Source of the DNA: FEN-1219 sp963810755
GTDB taxonomy: Bacteria > Pseudomonadota > Gammaproteobacteria > Steroidobacterales > Rariloculaceae
Direction of reading: 5' to 3'
DNA: 64,000 bases
Assembly (NCBI GenBank): GCA_963810755.1
Contig: CAWEOP010000003.1
Location: 372,001-436,000, forward strand
The position numbers and the translations under genes are program-made. Position 1 is the stretch's first letter. Each line of letters starts with the position of its first letter. This document shows positions 27,422 through 36,452 of the stretch, one piece after another. The notes beneath the pieces were generated by a model, which made no database searches, was not told the DNA's origin, and saw only the letters and a program-made list of their open reading frames with translations.

Positions 27422-27772
27422 ATGAGCGTGCGATCCAAACGAAGAAGTGGCTCGGCAGCTGTTCTCGCCATCGCGTTGCTCGCGGCGAGCCTGCCGGCGC
27501 ACGCATTCCGCTGCGGGACGCGGATCATCGCGCGCGGCGACCACGTGACCAAGCTACTCGAGTTCTGTGGGGAGCCCGCGAACGTGCAAAGCCGCTACGC
27601 GCAACGATCGCTCGTCGGGAACTATGGCAACCGGGTCTACATCCCGGGCTATCTCGAGGAAGTGCTGATCGAGGATTGGACCTACAACCTCGGGCCTTAT
27701 CAGCTGATGCGCAGCGTGCGACTCGAGAACGGCTTCGTGAAAGAGATTCGCAACCTCGGCTACGGCTACTGA
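27422..27772 (+). CDS. DUF2845-domain secreted protein
   Basis: 116 residues: signal peptide (cleavage near AHA-FRC), then a DUF2845 domain with the conserved opening FRCGTRIIARGDHVTKLLEFCGEP and the later EDWTYNLGP. The two cysteines probably form a disulfide. Function is unknown. It is divergent from gshA, with 117 bases between. Confidence 0.85.
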   Translation: MSVRSKRRSGSAAVLAIALLAASLPAHAFRCGTRIIARGDHVTKLLEFCGEPANVQSRYAQRSLVGNYGNRVYIPGYLEEVLIEDWTYNLGPYQLMRSVRLENGFVKEIRNLGYGY

Positions 27773-27807
27773 GCGCTCGCCCGTGCCATTGGCGCCGCGG
27801 AGCGCGT

Positions 27808-28077
27808 TCAGCTCGCGGCACGAAGCAGCGGGACCTGCTCCATCTCGTAACCGATCACTTCGCGCGTCTCGGGGTCCCGAATCGGCTTACCGCGACGGAA
27901 GCAGCCCGTCGCGCGCGCCGCACGCTCGAACTCCTCCTCCGATCCCACGGGCTCGAGGCGAACGCTGCCGTCCGGGCGCCGGATCAGGCGCTGCGCGCCT
28001 TTGCCGAGCTGGCCCGCGTGCCAGCGCTCGCTGGATTCGCCGAGCACCACCGCGATGATTTCGATACTGCCGTCCAT
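27808..28077 (-). CDS. Small conserved hypothetical protein, 89 residues
   Basis: No family recognised. The ATG at 28077 is preferred because GGAG lies 6 bases upstream, while the alternative at 28110 has no close Shine-Dalgarno. The protein (MDGSIEIIAVVLGESSERW, then RLEPVGSEEEFERAARATG and RDPETREVIGYEME) is soluble and acidic. It is flanked by convergent DUF2845 and divergent bactofilin genes. The 235 bases to bactofilin hold the promoters of both but no clear motif. Confidence 0.6.
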   Translation of the reverse strand: MDGSIEIIAVVLGESSERWHAGQLGKGAQRLIRRPDGSVRLEPVGSEEEFERAARATGCFRRGKPIRDPETREVIGYEMEQVPLLRAAS

Positions 28078-28312
28078 TGAGAGCTCCGCGCCGCTGCGAG
28101 TTGCATTCATCGGCGAGCCCAGCAACCTCCGTGCCAAGAATTCGCGCGCAACCACGGAACAACGACTTGCGATTCGAGCGTGAAGCGGCGCACGGTGACA
28201 TAACAGGTCAGATTCTGCCCCCCTACGGCGATATGTCGCCTCGTGACGCTCTCGCTCGCACGTTCGATCGGGCTCGGCTAACTTCCGCGCGGGTTTCACG
28301 GAGGTCTGCACG

Positions 28313-28702
28313 ATGATATTCAAGCGCCGGATTCGGGACTCGTCGGCCGGGCCCACTACCTATATCGCACCTTCCACGAAAATCGTCGGGACGATCTCCG
28401 GGCAAGGCGCCTACGTGTTCTGCGGAAGCGTGGAAGGCGACTGCGACATCGACGGTCCGCTAACCCTGGCCGCGGGCGGTCACTGGAAAGGCGTGCTCAT
28501 GGCCACGGACGTCATCGTCGCGGGTACTGTCGAAGGCGACGTCGTCGCGCGACAACGCGTGGAGATCTCGGGCACTGCTCGGGTGAGCGGCAGCCTGTCT
28601 GGGAATTCCATCGCGGTCGCCGAGGGTGCCGTGATCGAAGGCGAGATCAAGGTCATCAACGGCGAGCCCCACGTAGATTTTCAGGAGAAGCGCCAGTCCT
28701 GA
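28313..28702 (+). CDS. Bactofilin-family protein
   Basis: 129 residues of the bactofilin family (polymer-forming cytoskeletal proteins linked to cell shape and wall growth). The right-handed beta-helix repeat pattern is clear: TYIAPSTKIVGTISGQG, YVFCGSVEGDCDIDGP, AGTVEGDVVARQRVEISG, AEGAVIEGEIKV. Short hydrophilic tails flank the core, as is usual. No M23 peptidase gene, a frequent neighbour, is present here. Confidence 0.9.
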   Translation: MIFKRRIRDSSAGPTTYIAPSTKIVGTISGQGAYVFCGSVEGDCDIDGPLTLAAGGHWKGVLMATDVIVAGTVEGDVVARQRVEISGTARVSGSLSGNSIAVAEGAVIEGEIKVINGEPHVDFQEKRQS

Positions 28703-28713
28703 AGTCGCGCGTT

Positions 28714-29727
28714 CTAAATCTCGAGCTCGTCGAGCACGGCTCGATCGAGCCAGCTATGCAGGCGGTAGCTTTCGAGAAACGCGCAGTGACCACCGCGCGG
28801 CAAGACATCGACGTCGAGTGCCGCAGGCCGCGCGAGATCGGCCAGGTCGGCAATCGGGATCACAGGGTCATCCGCCGCGACGATCATGCGCGTAGGAACC
28901 GTGAGGCCGGCGAGCACATCGCCGGTTATGGCATAGCCTCTCAAGTACGTATCGAGGTCTGGAAATGGCGTATACCGCGTTACGAAGAACTCGGTGGTCG
29001 ACGTGAGCGTCGGAAAGCGCCGCAGGTCGCCGAAGTCGTAAAGGTCAGGGAAACAAGCAGCCTTCGCGAGCAACGAGCGCCGCCAGCGCCAGAGAAAATA
29101 CTCGCGGTAGACCCACAGTCCGCTCTCGAGCGCCTGCATCGTGCTGTGTGGCCGCAGTACCGGGCAGATCGCGACGACCCTGGTGAGGTCGAGCCCCGCC
29201 GCGGGCGCGCGAACCGCGACACGCATTGCGAAGTTGCCGCCGAGCGAATGACCGATCAGGAAGGTCCGGCGAGCGGGATGCGCTGCCATCGCGCTGCGCG
29301 TCGCTTCGACGACTTCGTCGATCCTGCACGAGTGGAACAGCTCGCGGTTGAGCGCGTGGGTGGCGCCGTGATCGCGAAAGTTCAACCGAAATATCTCGAA
29401 GCCCGCCTCGTGGAGGCACGAGCCGGCCGACACGACGTAGTTCGCCTCCGCGCTGCCCTCCCAGCCGTGCAGTAGGATCGCTAGCCCGCGGCTCGGCCCC
29501 GGCGCGGGGCTGTAGATCCCGAGCAGCCGTATCCCGTTGCCGCAATCGAGGATCTCGGGGCGAGCGGCGCGGAAGAGCCCCGCCGCGCGTCGACGAAGCA
29601 TATGCCGGCGCAGCGACCAACTCGCGAGCAACGATTGAACATGGCGGTGGCGAAGACCCGGGGGCGCACGAAAATCGCGCGTGCGCTGGTGCGACGAAAT
29701 CGGCATCGTAATAAACTGTGACATCCG
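28714..29727 (-). CDS. YheT-like alpha/beta hydrolase
   Basis: 337 residues from the ATG at 29727 (29706 is an alternative; neither has a strong Shine-Dalgarno, and longer starts are improbable). Family signs: GLRHRHVQSLLASW at the N-terminus, LHGWEGSAEANYV, nucleophile elbow IGHSLGGNFA, and the acid/histidine region (AADDPVIP, GGHCAFLE). A cytoplasmic esterase of unknown substrate. It is divergent from the GGDEF/EAL gene. Confidence 0.85.
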   Translation of the reverse strand, partial: RMSQFITMPISSHQRTRDFRAPPGLRHRHVQSLLASWSLRRHMLRRRAAGLFRAARPEILDCGNGIRLLGIYSPAPGPSRGLAILLHGWEGSAEANYVVSAGSCLHEAGFEIFRLNFRDHGATHALNRELFHSCRIDEVVEATRSAMAAHPARRTFLIGHSLGGNFAMRVAVRAPAAGLDLTRVVAICPVLRPHSTMQALESGLWVYREYFLWRWRRSLLAKAACFPDLYDFGDLRRFPTLTSTTEFFVTRYTPFPDLDTYLRGYAITGDVLAGLTVPTRMIVAADDPVIPIADLADLARPAALDVDVLPRGGHCAFLESYRLHSWLDRAVLDELEI

Positions 29728-29854
29728 AAAACCGGGGATGGCGCTCCGTGGAAGTCCGCCGGATTCTGTTGCATCCGGCTGGGCAAACCAGCCGGAATGT
29801 GGTGTGCTCAAACGTTGAGAGCGCCGCCGATAACTATAACAACGAACGCTGCGA

Positions 29855-31906
29855 ATGACTCCCAAAGCCCCTACTCCAGGCCTCACGCACCGCTATTTGC
29901 TCGCGATGTGCGGGGTCACGATCGCGGTACTCGCGGTTGCCGCGGCGCTCTTGGCCATACACGCGGCAGGCGGGATGTCCGATCGCACGCTGCGCTGGGG
30001 CCTGGTTTCGATCGTCGCGCTCGTTGGCCTCGCGGGGATCGGGCTCATCGCCGCGCTGGCCAATAGCTTCGTTCGTCCGCTGCGCGCCGTCGTGGCTGCG
30101 CTCAACGGCGCCGCAAGAGGCGACTACGGCACTGCAACCGATATCGGACCCGCCGGCGAGCTTCGCGAGCTGGCCGACGCCGTCGACTCCATGCGCATCA
30201 GCCTCCGTTCGAGCACGATTTCGCGCGACTACCTCGATCGCCTGCTCGCGAGCATGGGCGAAGCGCTGCTGATCACCGACGCGGATGGCCGGATCGAGCG
30301 CGCCAACGTGGCCGCACGCGAGCTGTTCGGTCATTCGGAGGCAGAGCTCGTCGGCAAGCTCGCGGACGAGCTGATCGTTTCGAACGACCGTCGCCGCGGG
30401 GACGGTGCGGCGTCGCGGCCCCGCGAAGGTGCAGTGCCGCGCCCCGACGGGTCGACGGTGAGCATCTCCTACACCGTCGCGAGCGTGCGCGACGGCCGCG
30501 ACGAGGTCGAGAGCAAGGTTTACGCAGCGCACAACATCGACGAGCGCAAACGCGTCGAACAGCGGATCCGTTATCTCGCGCGTACCGATCCGCTCACCAA
30601 GATCGCGAACCGGATGCAGTTCCAACACTTGCTGCAGCAAGGAATCGCGCGCGCCCGTCGCACGCAGCAGTATCTCGCGATCCTCTATCTCGACGTGGAC
30701 AAGTTCAAGGACATCAACGACACGTTTGGCCACGCCGCCGGCGACACGAGCCTCGAGATCTTCGCGCGCCGCGTGCTCGCGGAGCTTCCCCAGAACGCGC
30801 ATGCCGGACGGCTCGCGGGCGACGAATTTGCGGTGCTCGTCACGGGTTTCGATCGGCTCGAAGCGATGCTGAAGAGCCTCGCCGAGATGGCGCCGCGGCT
30901 GCTGCACGTCGCGGGCAAACCCTTTCAAGTGCACGGCGAGGAGATCTTCCTCACCGCGAGCATGGGCATCGCGGTGTACCCGCGCGACGGCGATAACGTG
31001 ATCGACCTGATCCGCAACGCAGACGCGGCGCTCTATCAGTCCAAGAAGGCCGGCGGCAACACCTTCGAGTACTACTCGACCGACATGAATACGGCGGCCG
31101 TCGAACGGCTGATGCTCAAGAGCAAGCTCCGACGAGCATTCGAGCGCGACGAGCTGCGCGTGCACTATCAGCCGAAGTATCGTTTGACGACCGGACGGCT
31201 CGAAGGCGCGGAAGCGCTGCTGCGTTGGGATCTTCCGGAGCGCGGCATCGTGCTGCCGTCGGACTTCGTACCGCTCGCCGAAGAGACCAATCTGATCCTG
31301 CAGCTCGGCGACTGGGTGCTCAACAGGGTCTGCGAGGACTATCGCGGCTGGCAGCGGCTCGTGCCGTCGCCTTCACGCGTGTCCGTCAACCTCTCTCTGC
31401 GGCAGCTACAGCAGCGAAAATTCCTCGATCAAGTCCGCGAGACGTTCCGCAGGAACGGCGTCTCGCCGACGTCGCTCGAGCTCGAGATCACCGAGACGAC
31501 TCTGATGGAGGATCCCGAGCGAACCATTCGAATTCTCGATGCGCTCTACGGCATGGGCTTGCATCTTGCGATCGACGACTTCGGGACGGGCTATTCGTCC
31601 CTGAGCGCGCTGCAGCAGTTCCCAATCAACACTCTGAAGATCGACCGGTCGTTCGTCCGCGACGTCGCGATCGACCGGGACGACGCAGCTATCGTCGACG
31701 CGATCATCCAGATGGCGCACAGCCTCGAGCTCGAGGTCGTCGCCGAGGGCGTCGAGGACGAGCAGCAGCTCGATTTCCTCCGCAAACATGGCTGCGACTA
31801 CGCGCAGGGCCACCTGTTCGGCGACCCGGTTACGGCCGACAAGTTCGGCGAGCTGCTGATCGCGGAGATCGATGGAAGCGGCAAGTACCGTGCGCTCTTC
31901 GCCTGA
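29855..31906 (+). CDS. Membrane PAS-GGDEF-EAL c-di-GMP protein
   Basis: 683 residues: two membrane helices (about 13-36 and 48-70) close together, a HAMP-like linker, PAS (about 125-230), GGDEF (about 240-400) with the signature AGDEF (the first Gly is Ala), then EAL (about 415-670). The EAL motif is EALLRW, with E in ITETTLM, DDFGTGYSSL, LKIDRSF, AEGVEDE and YAQGHLF, so the phosphodiesterase residues are intact. The AGDEF cyclase may still work or act as a GTP sensor. No large periplasmic domain is present, so it senses through membrane or PAS. Confidence 0.93.
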   Translation: MTPKAPTPGLTHRYLLAMCGVTIAVLAVAAALLAIHAAGGMSDRTLRWGLVSIVALVGLAGIGLIAALANSFVRPLRAVVAALNGAARGDYGTATDIGPAGELRELADAVDSMRISLRSSTISRDYLDRLLASMGEALLITDADGRIERANVAARELFGHSEAELVGKLADELIVSNDRRRGDGAASRPREGAVPRPDGSTVSISYTVASVRDGRDEVESKVYAAHNIDERKRVEQRIRYLARTDPLTKIANRMQFQHLLQQGIARARRTQQYLAILYLDVDKFKDINDTFGHAAGDTSLEIFARRVLAELPQNAHAGRLAGDEFAVLVTGFDRLEAMLKSLAEMAPRLLHVAGKPFQVHGEEIFLTASMGIAVYPRDGDNVIDLIRNADAALYQSKKAGGNTFEYYSTDMNTAAVERLMLKSKLRRAFERDELRVHYQPKYRLTTGRLEGAEALLRWDLPERGIVLPSDFVPLAEETNLILQLGDWVLNRVCEDYRGWQRLVPSPSRVSVNLSLRQLQQRKFLDQVRETFRRNGVSPTSLELEITETTLMEDPERTIRILDALYGMGLHLAIDDFGTGYSSLSALQQFPINTLKIDRSFVRDVAIDRDDAAIVDAIIQMAHSLELEVVAEGVEDEQQLDFLRKHGCDYAQGHLFGDPVTADKFGELLIAEIDGSGKYRALFA

Positions 31907-32012
31907 ACGCCCGCCCGAGCCGACGCCAGGGAACTCGCGGCTAATGACGCTCCGGCGGGGGCTGGGTTATATTTCGAGGCCAGGGTCCGTTCGATAATAA
32001 CGAGGGTGTGAT

Positions 32013-32366
32013 ATGAGAGCTCAGACGTTTTCCTGTGTGGCCGTGCTGGCGACTTGCTACGCGTTCGCGGCCTCCGCCTGTGAGACTCCGGCGATGATCC
32101 AAATCCCCGATGGCAAGAGTGCGACTATGGAGCAGCTGCTCGCCGCGCAAGCACAAGTGAAGACGTACATGGCCGCGATGAATGACCTCCTCGCTTGCAT
32201 CGACAATGAAACCGAAGCAAAAGGCGAAGACGCCCCAGAGCAGTTCAAGGCACTGATGGTGACGCGGCACAACGCAGCGGTCACCGAGATGGAAACGGTC
32301 GCCAGTGCATTCAACGACCAGGTCAAAGCCTACAAGACGGCGAATCCCACGCCCGCCCCGAAATAA
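32013..32366 (+). CDS. Small secreted helical protein, 117 residues
   Basis: Signal peptide (about 1-22, cleavage near ASA-CET), then a helical mature part with two cysteines (start of mature part and DLLACIDNE) and a short Pro/Ala tail. I recognise no family. It follows the GGDEF/EAL gene by 106 bases and has its own likely ribosome site (GAGGGTG). It is convergent with the psp operon. Confidence 0.68.
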   Translation: MRAQTFSCVAVLATCYAFAASACETPAMIQIPDGKSATMEQLLAAQAQVKTYMAAMNDLLACIDNETEAKGEDAPEQFKALMVTRHNAAVTEMETVASAFNDQVKAYKTANPTPAPK

Positions 32367-32405
32367 CGGCTGCCCGGCCGTCCAGTGTGACGGCTGAGCT
32401 GCTTC

Positions 32406-32630
32406 TCAGCGTTCGAGCTCCTTGAACTGCTGCTTCAGATCGAACCGCTCGTCCGTCACGATGCGTTCGAGCACGCGAACGCGTTCTTCGACTTCGTCGA
32501 GGCGCTGGACGAGCGCCGCGCGCGCCGGTTCTTCGACGTTCACTTGCGTACGATGCCTCATCCATCCTGCGAAGAGCTTATAGATCAAGCTCAGGATGAC
32601 GACGATGATTACGAATTCGAACACGTTCAT
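32406..32630 (-). CDS. PspB/PspC-tail-like small membrane protein, fourth gene of the psp operon
   Basis: 74 residues: a single N-terminal membrane helix (about 4-23), then a charged coiled coil as in PspB. Its C-terminus (VLERIVTDERFDLKQQFKEL) resembles the PspC end of this operon (LQRLEKYVTSNRFNLDREFR). It lies 38 bases after pspC on the same strand and so very probably belongs to the phage-shock operon. It could interact with PspA or PspC at the membrane. It is unlike PspD or PspE of E. coli. Confidence 0.75.
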   Translation of the reverse strand: MNVFEFVIIVVILSLIYKLFAGWMRHRTQVNVEEPARAALVQRLDEVEERVRVLERIVTDERFDLKQQFKELER

Positions 32631-32668
32631 CGGCGGCGACCTCCCCGTGCGCCCAACGCCCGCGGCTA

Positions 32669-33067
32669 CTACTTGAGGTGACGAAACTCCCGGTCGAGAT
32701 TGAACCGGTTCGACGTCACGTACTTCTCGAGACGCTGTAGGCGCGCGTCGAGGTCACGAAAACGATAACGGACGCCCGAGAGCATGTCGTGAGGGTCCGA
32801 GCGAGCCTTCTGCTGGACAGGGTCGTAGACCTCCGAGCCGGGCCCTTCGTTGGGCTTGCGCGGCAGGAGCACACCGAGCAACACATATGTGATGCAGACT
32901 ATCGGGAACGAGAACAGCGCGCCGATCACGACCAGGACGCGCGTAGCCGTGAGGTCGAAGCCGAAGTACTCGGCCATCCCCGCGCAAACGCCGAACAGCT
33001 TCCCGCGGCGCGGATTGCGATAGAGGCGGTTGATCAATCCAGGCTCCGTACGATATTCCGTGTTCAT
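32669..33067 (-). CDS. pspC: Phage shock protein C
   Basis: 132 residues from the ATG at 33067. It has the PspC domain (LYRNPRRGKLFGVCAGMAEYFG) followed by a membrane helix (about 45-68), then a cytoplasmic coiled-coil tail. With PspB it senses membrane damage and releases PspF from PspA inhibition in the known system. It is the third gene of the pspABC unit. Confidence 0.93.
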   Translation of the reverse strand: MNTEYRTEPGLINRLYRNPRRGKLFGVCAGMAEYFGFDLTATRVLVVIGALFSFPIVCITYVLLGVLLPRKPNEGPGSEVYDPVQQKARSDPHDMLSGVRYRFRDLDARLQRLEKYVTSNRFNLDREFRHLK

Positions 33068-33113
33068 GTGGTTGGCGCCGAGCAGCTTTGCGGCGGATGC
33101 AGTCGCGCTGCCG

Positions 33114-33344
33114 CTACAGTTTCTTCCTCCAATCGGGGACCTCGTCATCCAAGATCGTCTCGAGCGCGTTCAAGCGACTCTGCATCGCCTGGCTGTCCTT
33201 CCATAAATCCTCGAGCAGCCTTTGCTCGTCGTTGGACAGGCCCTTCGTGGCCTTCCACTTCGTCACGTAGTGCATGATGACGATGATCGGCAGGACCACC
33301 GCCGTAAAGACGATGCCGATCACGAACCACGGTGCTGGCGCCAT
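33114..33344 (-). CDS. pspB: Phage shock protein B
   Basis: 76 residues: N-terminal membrane helix (about 5-27) and the PspB coiled coil (KWKATKGLSNDEQRLLEDLW, then MQSRLNALETILDDEVPDWR). It lies 5 bases after pspA. It is an inner-membrane partner of PspC in sensing envelope stress. Confidence 0.93.
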   Translation of the reverse strand: MAPAPWFVIGIVFTAVVLPIIVIMHYVTKWKATKGLSNDEQRLLEDLWKDSQAMQSRLNALETILDDEVPDWRKKL

Positions 33345-33349
33345 GCCGA

Positions 33350-34030
33350 TTACGCCGGTTCGTTACGCTTCTGACCGGCGCGCTTCGACTTGAGCTCGCG
33401 CAGTTCTTTTGCGACAGCGTCCTCTGTCTCGAGCTCGGAGAACTCGCTCTTGAGATCCTTCTTGTTGCCGAGGTCGTATGATTCGGCGTGCGCCTCGAGA
33501 TCGTCGATCCGGCGCTCGAAGTGGTCGAACTTGAGCAACGCGTCGTCGATCTTGTAGCTGTGCAGGCGCTTGCGCACCTCGAGCCGGCGAGTCGCAGTCT
33601 GGTGGCGCGCGAAGATCGCCTGCTGGCGCGTCTTCGCGTCGACGAGCTTCTCTTCGAGGCGAACGATGTCGTCGTTGAGCTTCTCGAGCCCGTCGGTGAT
33701 CGCCTTCTGCTGATTGCGAAGCCCGTCGGCGGCGCCCGTCGCGCGAGCCTTCTCAGCCAGCGCGGCCTTCGCGAGGTCCTCGCGCTCCTTGTCGAGCGCG
33801 AGCTCGGCTTTGGCTTGCCAGTCGCGGGACTCTTGATCGAGGTTATTGAGGCTGCGCGAAATCTCCTTCTTGTCGGCGATCGCGCGGGCCGCCGTCGAAC
33901 GGACTTCGACGAGCGTGTCCTCCATCTCCTGGATCATGAGTCGGACGAGCTTTTCGGGGTCCTCGGCCTTGTCGAGAATGGCGTTGATGTTCGAATTCAC
34001 GATGTCTGTGAAGCGGGAGAAGATACCCAT
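33350..34030 (-). CDS. pspA: Phage shock protein A
   Basis: 226-residue peripheral membrane ESCRT-III-like protein. MGIFSRFTDIVNSNINAILD is the typical amphipathic N-terminus, followed by long coiled coils with the EDPEKLVRLMIQEMEDTLVEV block. It stabilises damaged membrane and inhibits PspF in the known system. The start at 34030 is the canonical one. It is expressed from the sigma-54 promoter at 34065-34080 and heads the pspABC-plus-one operon. Confidence 0.96.
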   Translation of the reverse strand: MGIFSRFTDIVNSNINAILDKAEDPEKLVRLMIQEMEDTLVEVRSTAARAIADKKEISRSLNNLDQESRDWQAKAELALDKEREDLAKAALAEKARATGAADGLRNQQKAITDGLEKLNDDIVRLEEKLVDAKTRQQAIFARHQTATRRLEVRKRLHSYKIDDALLKFDHFERRIDDLEAHAESYDLGNKKDLKSEFSELETEDAVAKELRELKSKRAGQKRNEPA

Positions 34031-34064
34031 ACCGGCGGTCCTCTGTGGCAATTGGGGCTCCTAT

Positions 34065-34080
34065 AGCAGCTTCCGTGCCA
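34065..34080 (-). promoter_or_regulatory. Sigma-54 promoter of pspA
   Basis: On the minus strand, TGGCACGGAAGCTGCT matches the -24/-12 consensus with one difference (C for T just before the -12 GC). The predicted start point is near 34054, giving a short leader before pspA with an AGAGGA ribosome site. Confidence 0.82.
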
Positions 34081-34154
34081 GAGGCGCGTCGAGTGACGCA
34101 AACCCAATTGTGGCGCGAGCAACAGCGGCTTGGCGGGCGTCTCTGCGGGTAGGC

Positions 34155-34172
34155 GCCGATTGGCAAATCGGC
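34155..34172. promoter_or_regulatory. 7-bp dyad between pspA and pspF, candidate PspF binding site
   Basis: GCCGATT (34155-34161) and AATCGGC (34166-34172) form a perfect inverted repeat with a 4-base spacer. Its centre is about 110 bp upstream of the pspA start point and 45 bp upstream of the pspF start codon. That suits both an activating site for pspA and autogenous repression of pspF, as known in E. coli. Confidence 0.5.
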
Positions 34173-34207
34173 TAAGATTTCGCGCAATCACCTAGTTCTT
34201 AGCGACT

Positions 34208-35269
34208 TTGACAAGCGTGGCACGCAACGCTCCCCCGACGACTGCGCTGATCGGCGAGGCCCCTGCATTCCTCGCGATGCTCGAGCACGTCTCGCGCGCG
34301 GCCAAGCTCAGCAAGCCCGTGCTCGTGATCGGCGAACGTGGCACGGGAAAGGAGCTGATCGCCTCGCGGCTGCACTACCTCTCCCCGCGGTGGGAGCAGC
34401 CGATGATCAAGGTCAACTGCGCGGCGCTCACGGAAACGCTGCTCGAGACCGAGCTGTTCGGCCATCAAGCCGGCGCCTTCACGGGCGCGACGCGGACTCA
34501 CATCGGCCGCTTCGAGCAGGCCAACGGCGGTACGCTCGTGCTCGACGAGCTCGGCACGATTCCGCCGCGCATGCAGGAGAAGATCCTGCGCGTGATCGAA
34601 TACGGCGAGTTCCAACGCGTCGGCGGTTCGGAGACGATCTCGACCGACGTGCGGATCGTCGGCGCGACCAACGAGCACCTGCCCCGGCTCGCGGAGCTCG
34701 GCCGTTTCCGGGCCGATCTGCTCGATCGCCTCGCATTCGACGTCGTGCACGTGCCGCCGCTGCGGGCGCGTCCAGAGGACATCGATACGCTCGCCTATCA
34801 CTTCGCCGTGAACGTCACGAGCGAGCTCAAGCGCCCGTTCTTCCCGGGATTCACGGCCGACGCCAAGGCCGCGCTGCTCGGCTACGGCTGGCCAGGCAAC
34901 GTTCGCGAGCTCAAGAACGCGGTCGAGCGCAGCGTCTACCGGACAGACGAAGCCGACAAACCGATCGCGCGGATTTTGTTCGATCCTTTCGCGTCGCCGT
35001 ACGCGCCGGCACCCACGCCGTTTCCCACGACGCGCGAAGAGGCGCTCGAAACCGCGACCGAACGTGTCGCGGAGCAGGAAATCCCCGGCGACTTTCGCTC
35101 CGCGGTCGCCGCGTTCGAGCAGCGCGTGCTGCAGCGCGCGCTCGAGCGGGCGCAGTTCAAGCAGACGACGGCTGCCAAGCTGCTCGGCTTGAGCTACCAC
35201 CAGCTCCGTAGCTTGCTGCGCAAGCACGCCCTCGCGAAGACGGCCACCGGCGACTCGGACCCGGATTGA
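34208..35269 (+). CDS. pspF: PspF, sigma-54 activator of the psp operon
   Basis: About 350 residues: an AAA+ domain straight from the N-terminus without a sensor domain, as in PspF. Features: GERGTGKE (Walker A), GAFTGATRTHIGRFEQANG, LDELGTIP (Walker B), LLDRLAFDVV and WPGNVRELKNAVERSVYR, with the C-terminal Fis-type HTH (AKLLGLSYHQLRSLLRKH). The start is TTG at 34208, or the GTG 9 bases later. It is divergent from pspA, the normal arrangement. Confidence 0.95.
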   Translation: MTSVARNAPPTTALIGEAPAFLAMLEHVSRAAKLSKPVLVIGERGTGKELIASRLHYLSPRWEQPMIKVNCAALTETLLETELFGHQAGAFTGATRTHIGRFEQANGGTLVLDELGTIPPRMQEKILRVIEYGEFQRVGGSETISTDVRIVGATNEHLPRLAELGRFRADLLDRLAFDVVHVPPLRARPEDIDTLAYHFAVNVTSELKRPFFPGFTADAKAALLGYGWPGNVRELKNAVERSVYRTDEADKPIARILFDPFASPYAPAPTPFPTTREEALETATERVAEQEIPGDFRSAVAAFEQRVLQRALERAQFKQTTAAKLLGLSYHQLRSLLRKHALAKTATGDSDPD

Positions 35270-35415
35270 GCCCAGCGGCCTCTTGTACCGCGACCTGACC
35301 AGCCGAACGGCTTACGGCGGCCGACCGCTCGCGAGGCCGCTCCCGGCCCGCATGTTAAGATTCCGCCCTGCCCTGACATGCAGAGCTATTCCCAGTCGAC
35401 CCGTAGGATCCATCC

Positions 35416-36405
35416 ATGAAGCAGAAGAGCAAGACGCCGGTGCGCGTCGCGATCACCGGTGCCGCAGGACAAATCGGCTACCAGTTGGCCTTTAGAATCG
35501 CCTCGGGCCAGCTATTTGGAGCCGACCAACCGATCATCCTGCAGCTCCTCGAAATCACCCCCGCGCTCGGCGCACTCAACGGCGTCGCCATGGAGCTCGA
35601 CGACTGCGCATTCCCAACGCTGCACGGCCTCGTGGTCACGGACAAGGTCGACGTCGCGTTCAAGGACATCAACTACGGACTCCTCGTCGGCGCCAGACCC
35701 CGCGGCCCCGGCATGGAGCGCAAAGACCTGCTGCTCGCGAACGCTCAGATCTTCTCGGCGCAGGGCAAAGCCCTCGCCGCGGTCGCCGATCGGCGCGTGA
35801 AGATTCTCGTCGTCGGCAATCCCGCCAACACGAACGCATTGATCGCGCGCGAGAACGCCAAGGGCCTCGATCCGAGGAACTTCACAGCGATGACCCGGCT
35901 CGATCACAACCGCGCGAAAGCGCAGCTCGCCGGGAAAACCGGCACGCACGTGAGCGAAAGCCGCGGCGTGACGATCTGGGGCAATCACTCGGCCACGCAG
36001 TTCCCGGATCTCGCGCACGCGACGATCGGCGGCAAGCCGGCGCTGAGCCGCGTGCCGCCGGCCTGGTACCGCGACGAGTTCATCCCGACCGTGCAGCAGC
36101 GCGGCGCCGCGATCATCAAAGCGCGCGGCGCGTCGTCGGCCGCCTCGGCCGCGTCCGCCGCGATCGATCACGTGCGCGACTGGGCCCTCGGCACCGCAGG
36201 CGACGACTGGGTCAGCATGGCCGTTGCGTCCGACGGCAGCTACGGCATCCCCGAAGGCGTGGTCTACTCGTACCCCGTGCGCTGCGTGCGCGGCGAGTAC
36301 CAGATCGTCCAGGGGCTCGAGATCGACGAGTTCGCACGCGGCAAGCTCGGCGCGACGGACGCGGAGCTACGCGAGGAGCGCGCGGGAGTCGCGAGCCTGC
36401 TCTAA
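35416..36405 (+). CDS. mdh: Malate dehydrogenase
   Basis: 329-residue cytoplasmic NAD-dependent enzyme of the TCA cycle, of the longer (cytosolic/Xanthomonas-like) MDH type. Visible: ITGAAGQIGYQL (NAD loop), GARPRGPGMERKDLL (active-site loop arginines), VVGNPANTNA, MTRLDHNRAKAQLA, and catalytic histidine in IWGNHSATQFPD. An Ala/Ser-rich helix (about 233-250) precedes the C-terminal part. Monocistronic in appearance. Confidence 0.96.
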   Translation: MKQKSKTPVRVAITGAAGQIGYQLAFRIASGQLFGADQPIILQLLEITPALGALNGVAMELDDCAFPTLHGLVVTDKVDVAFKDINYGLLVGARPRGPGMERKDLLLANAQIFSAQGKALAAVADRRVKILVVGNPANTNALIARENAKGLDPRNFTAMTRLDHNRAKAQLAGKTGTHVSESRGVTIWGNHSATQFPDLAHATIGGKPALSRVPPAWYRDEFIPTVQQRGAAIIKARGASSAASAASAAIDHVRDWALGTAGDDWVSMAVASDGSYGIPEGVVYSYPVRCVRGEYQIVQGLEIDEFARGKLGATDAELREERAGVASLL

Positions 36406-36452
36406 CGGACCGCGCGGCGCGATCGGCGCCGGATTTGCCACAAGGAGTAGCG

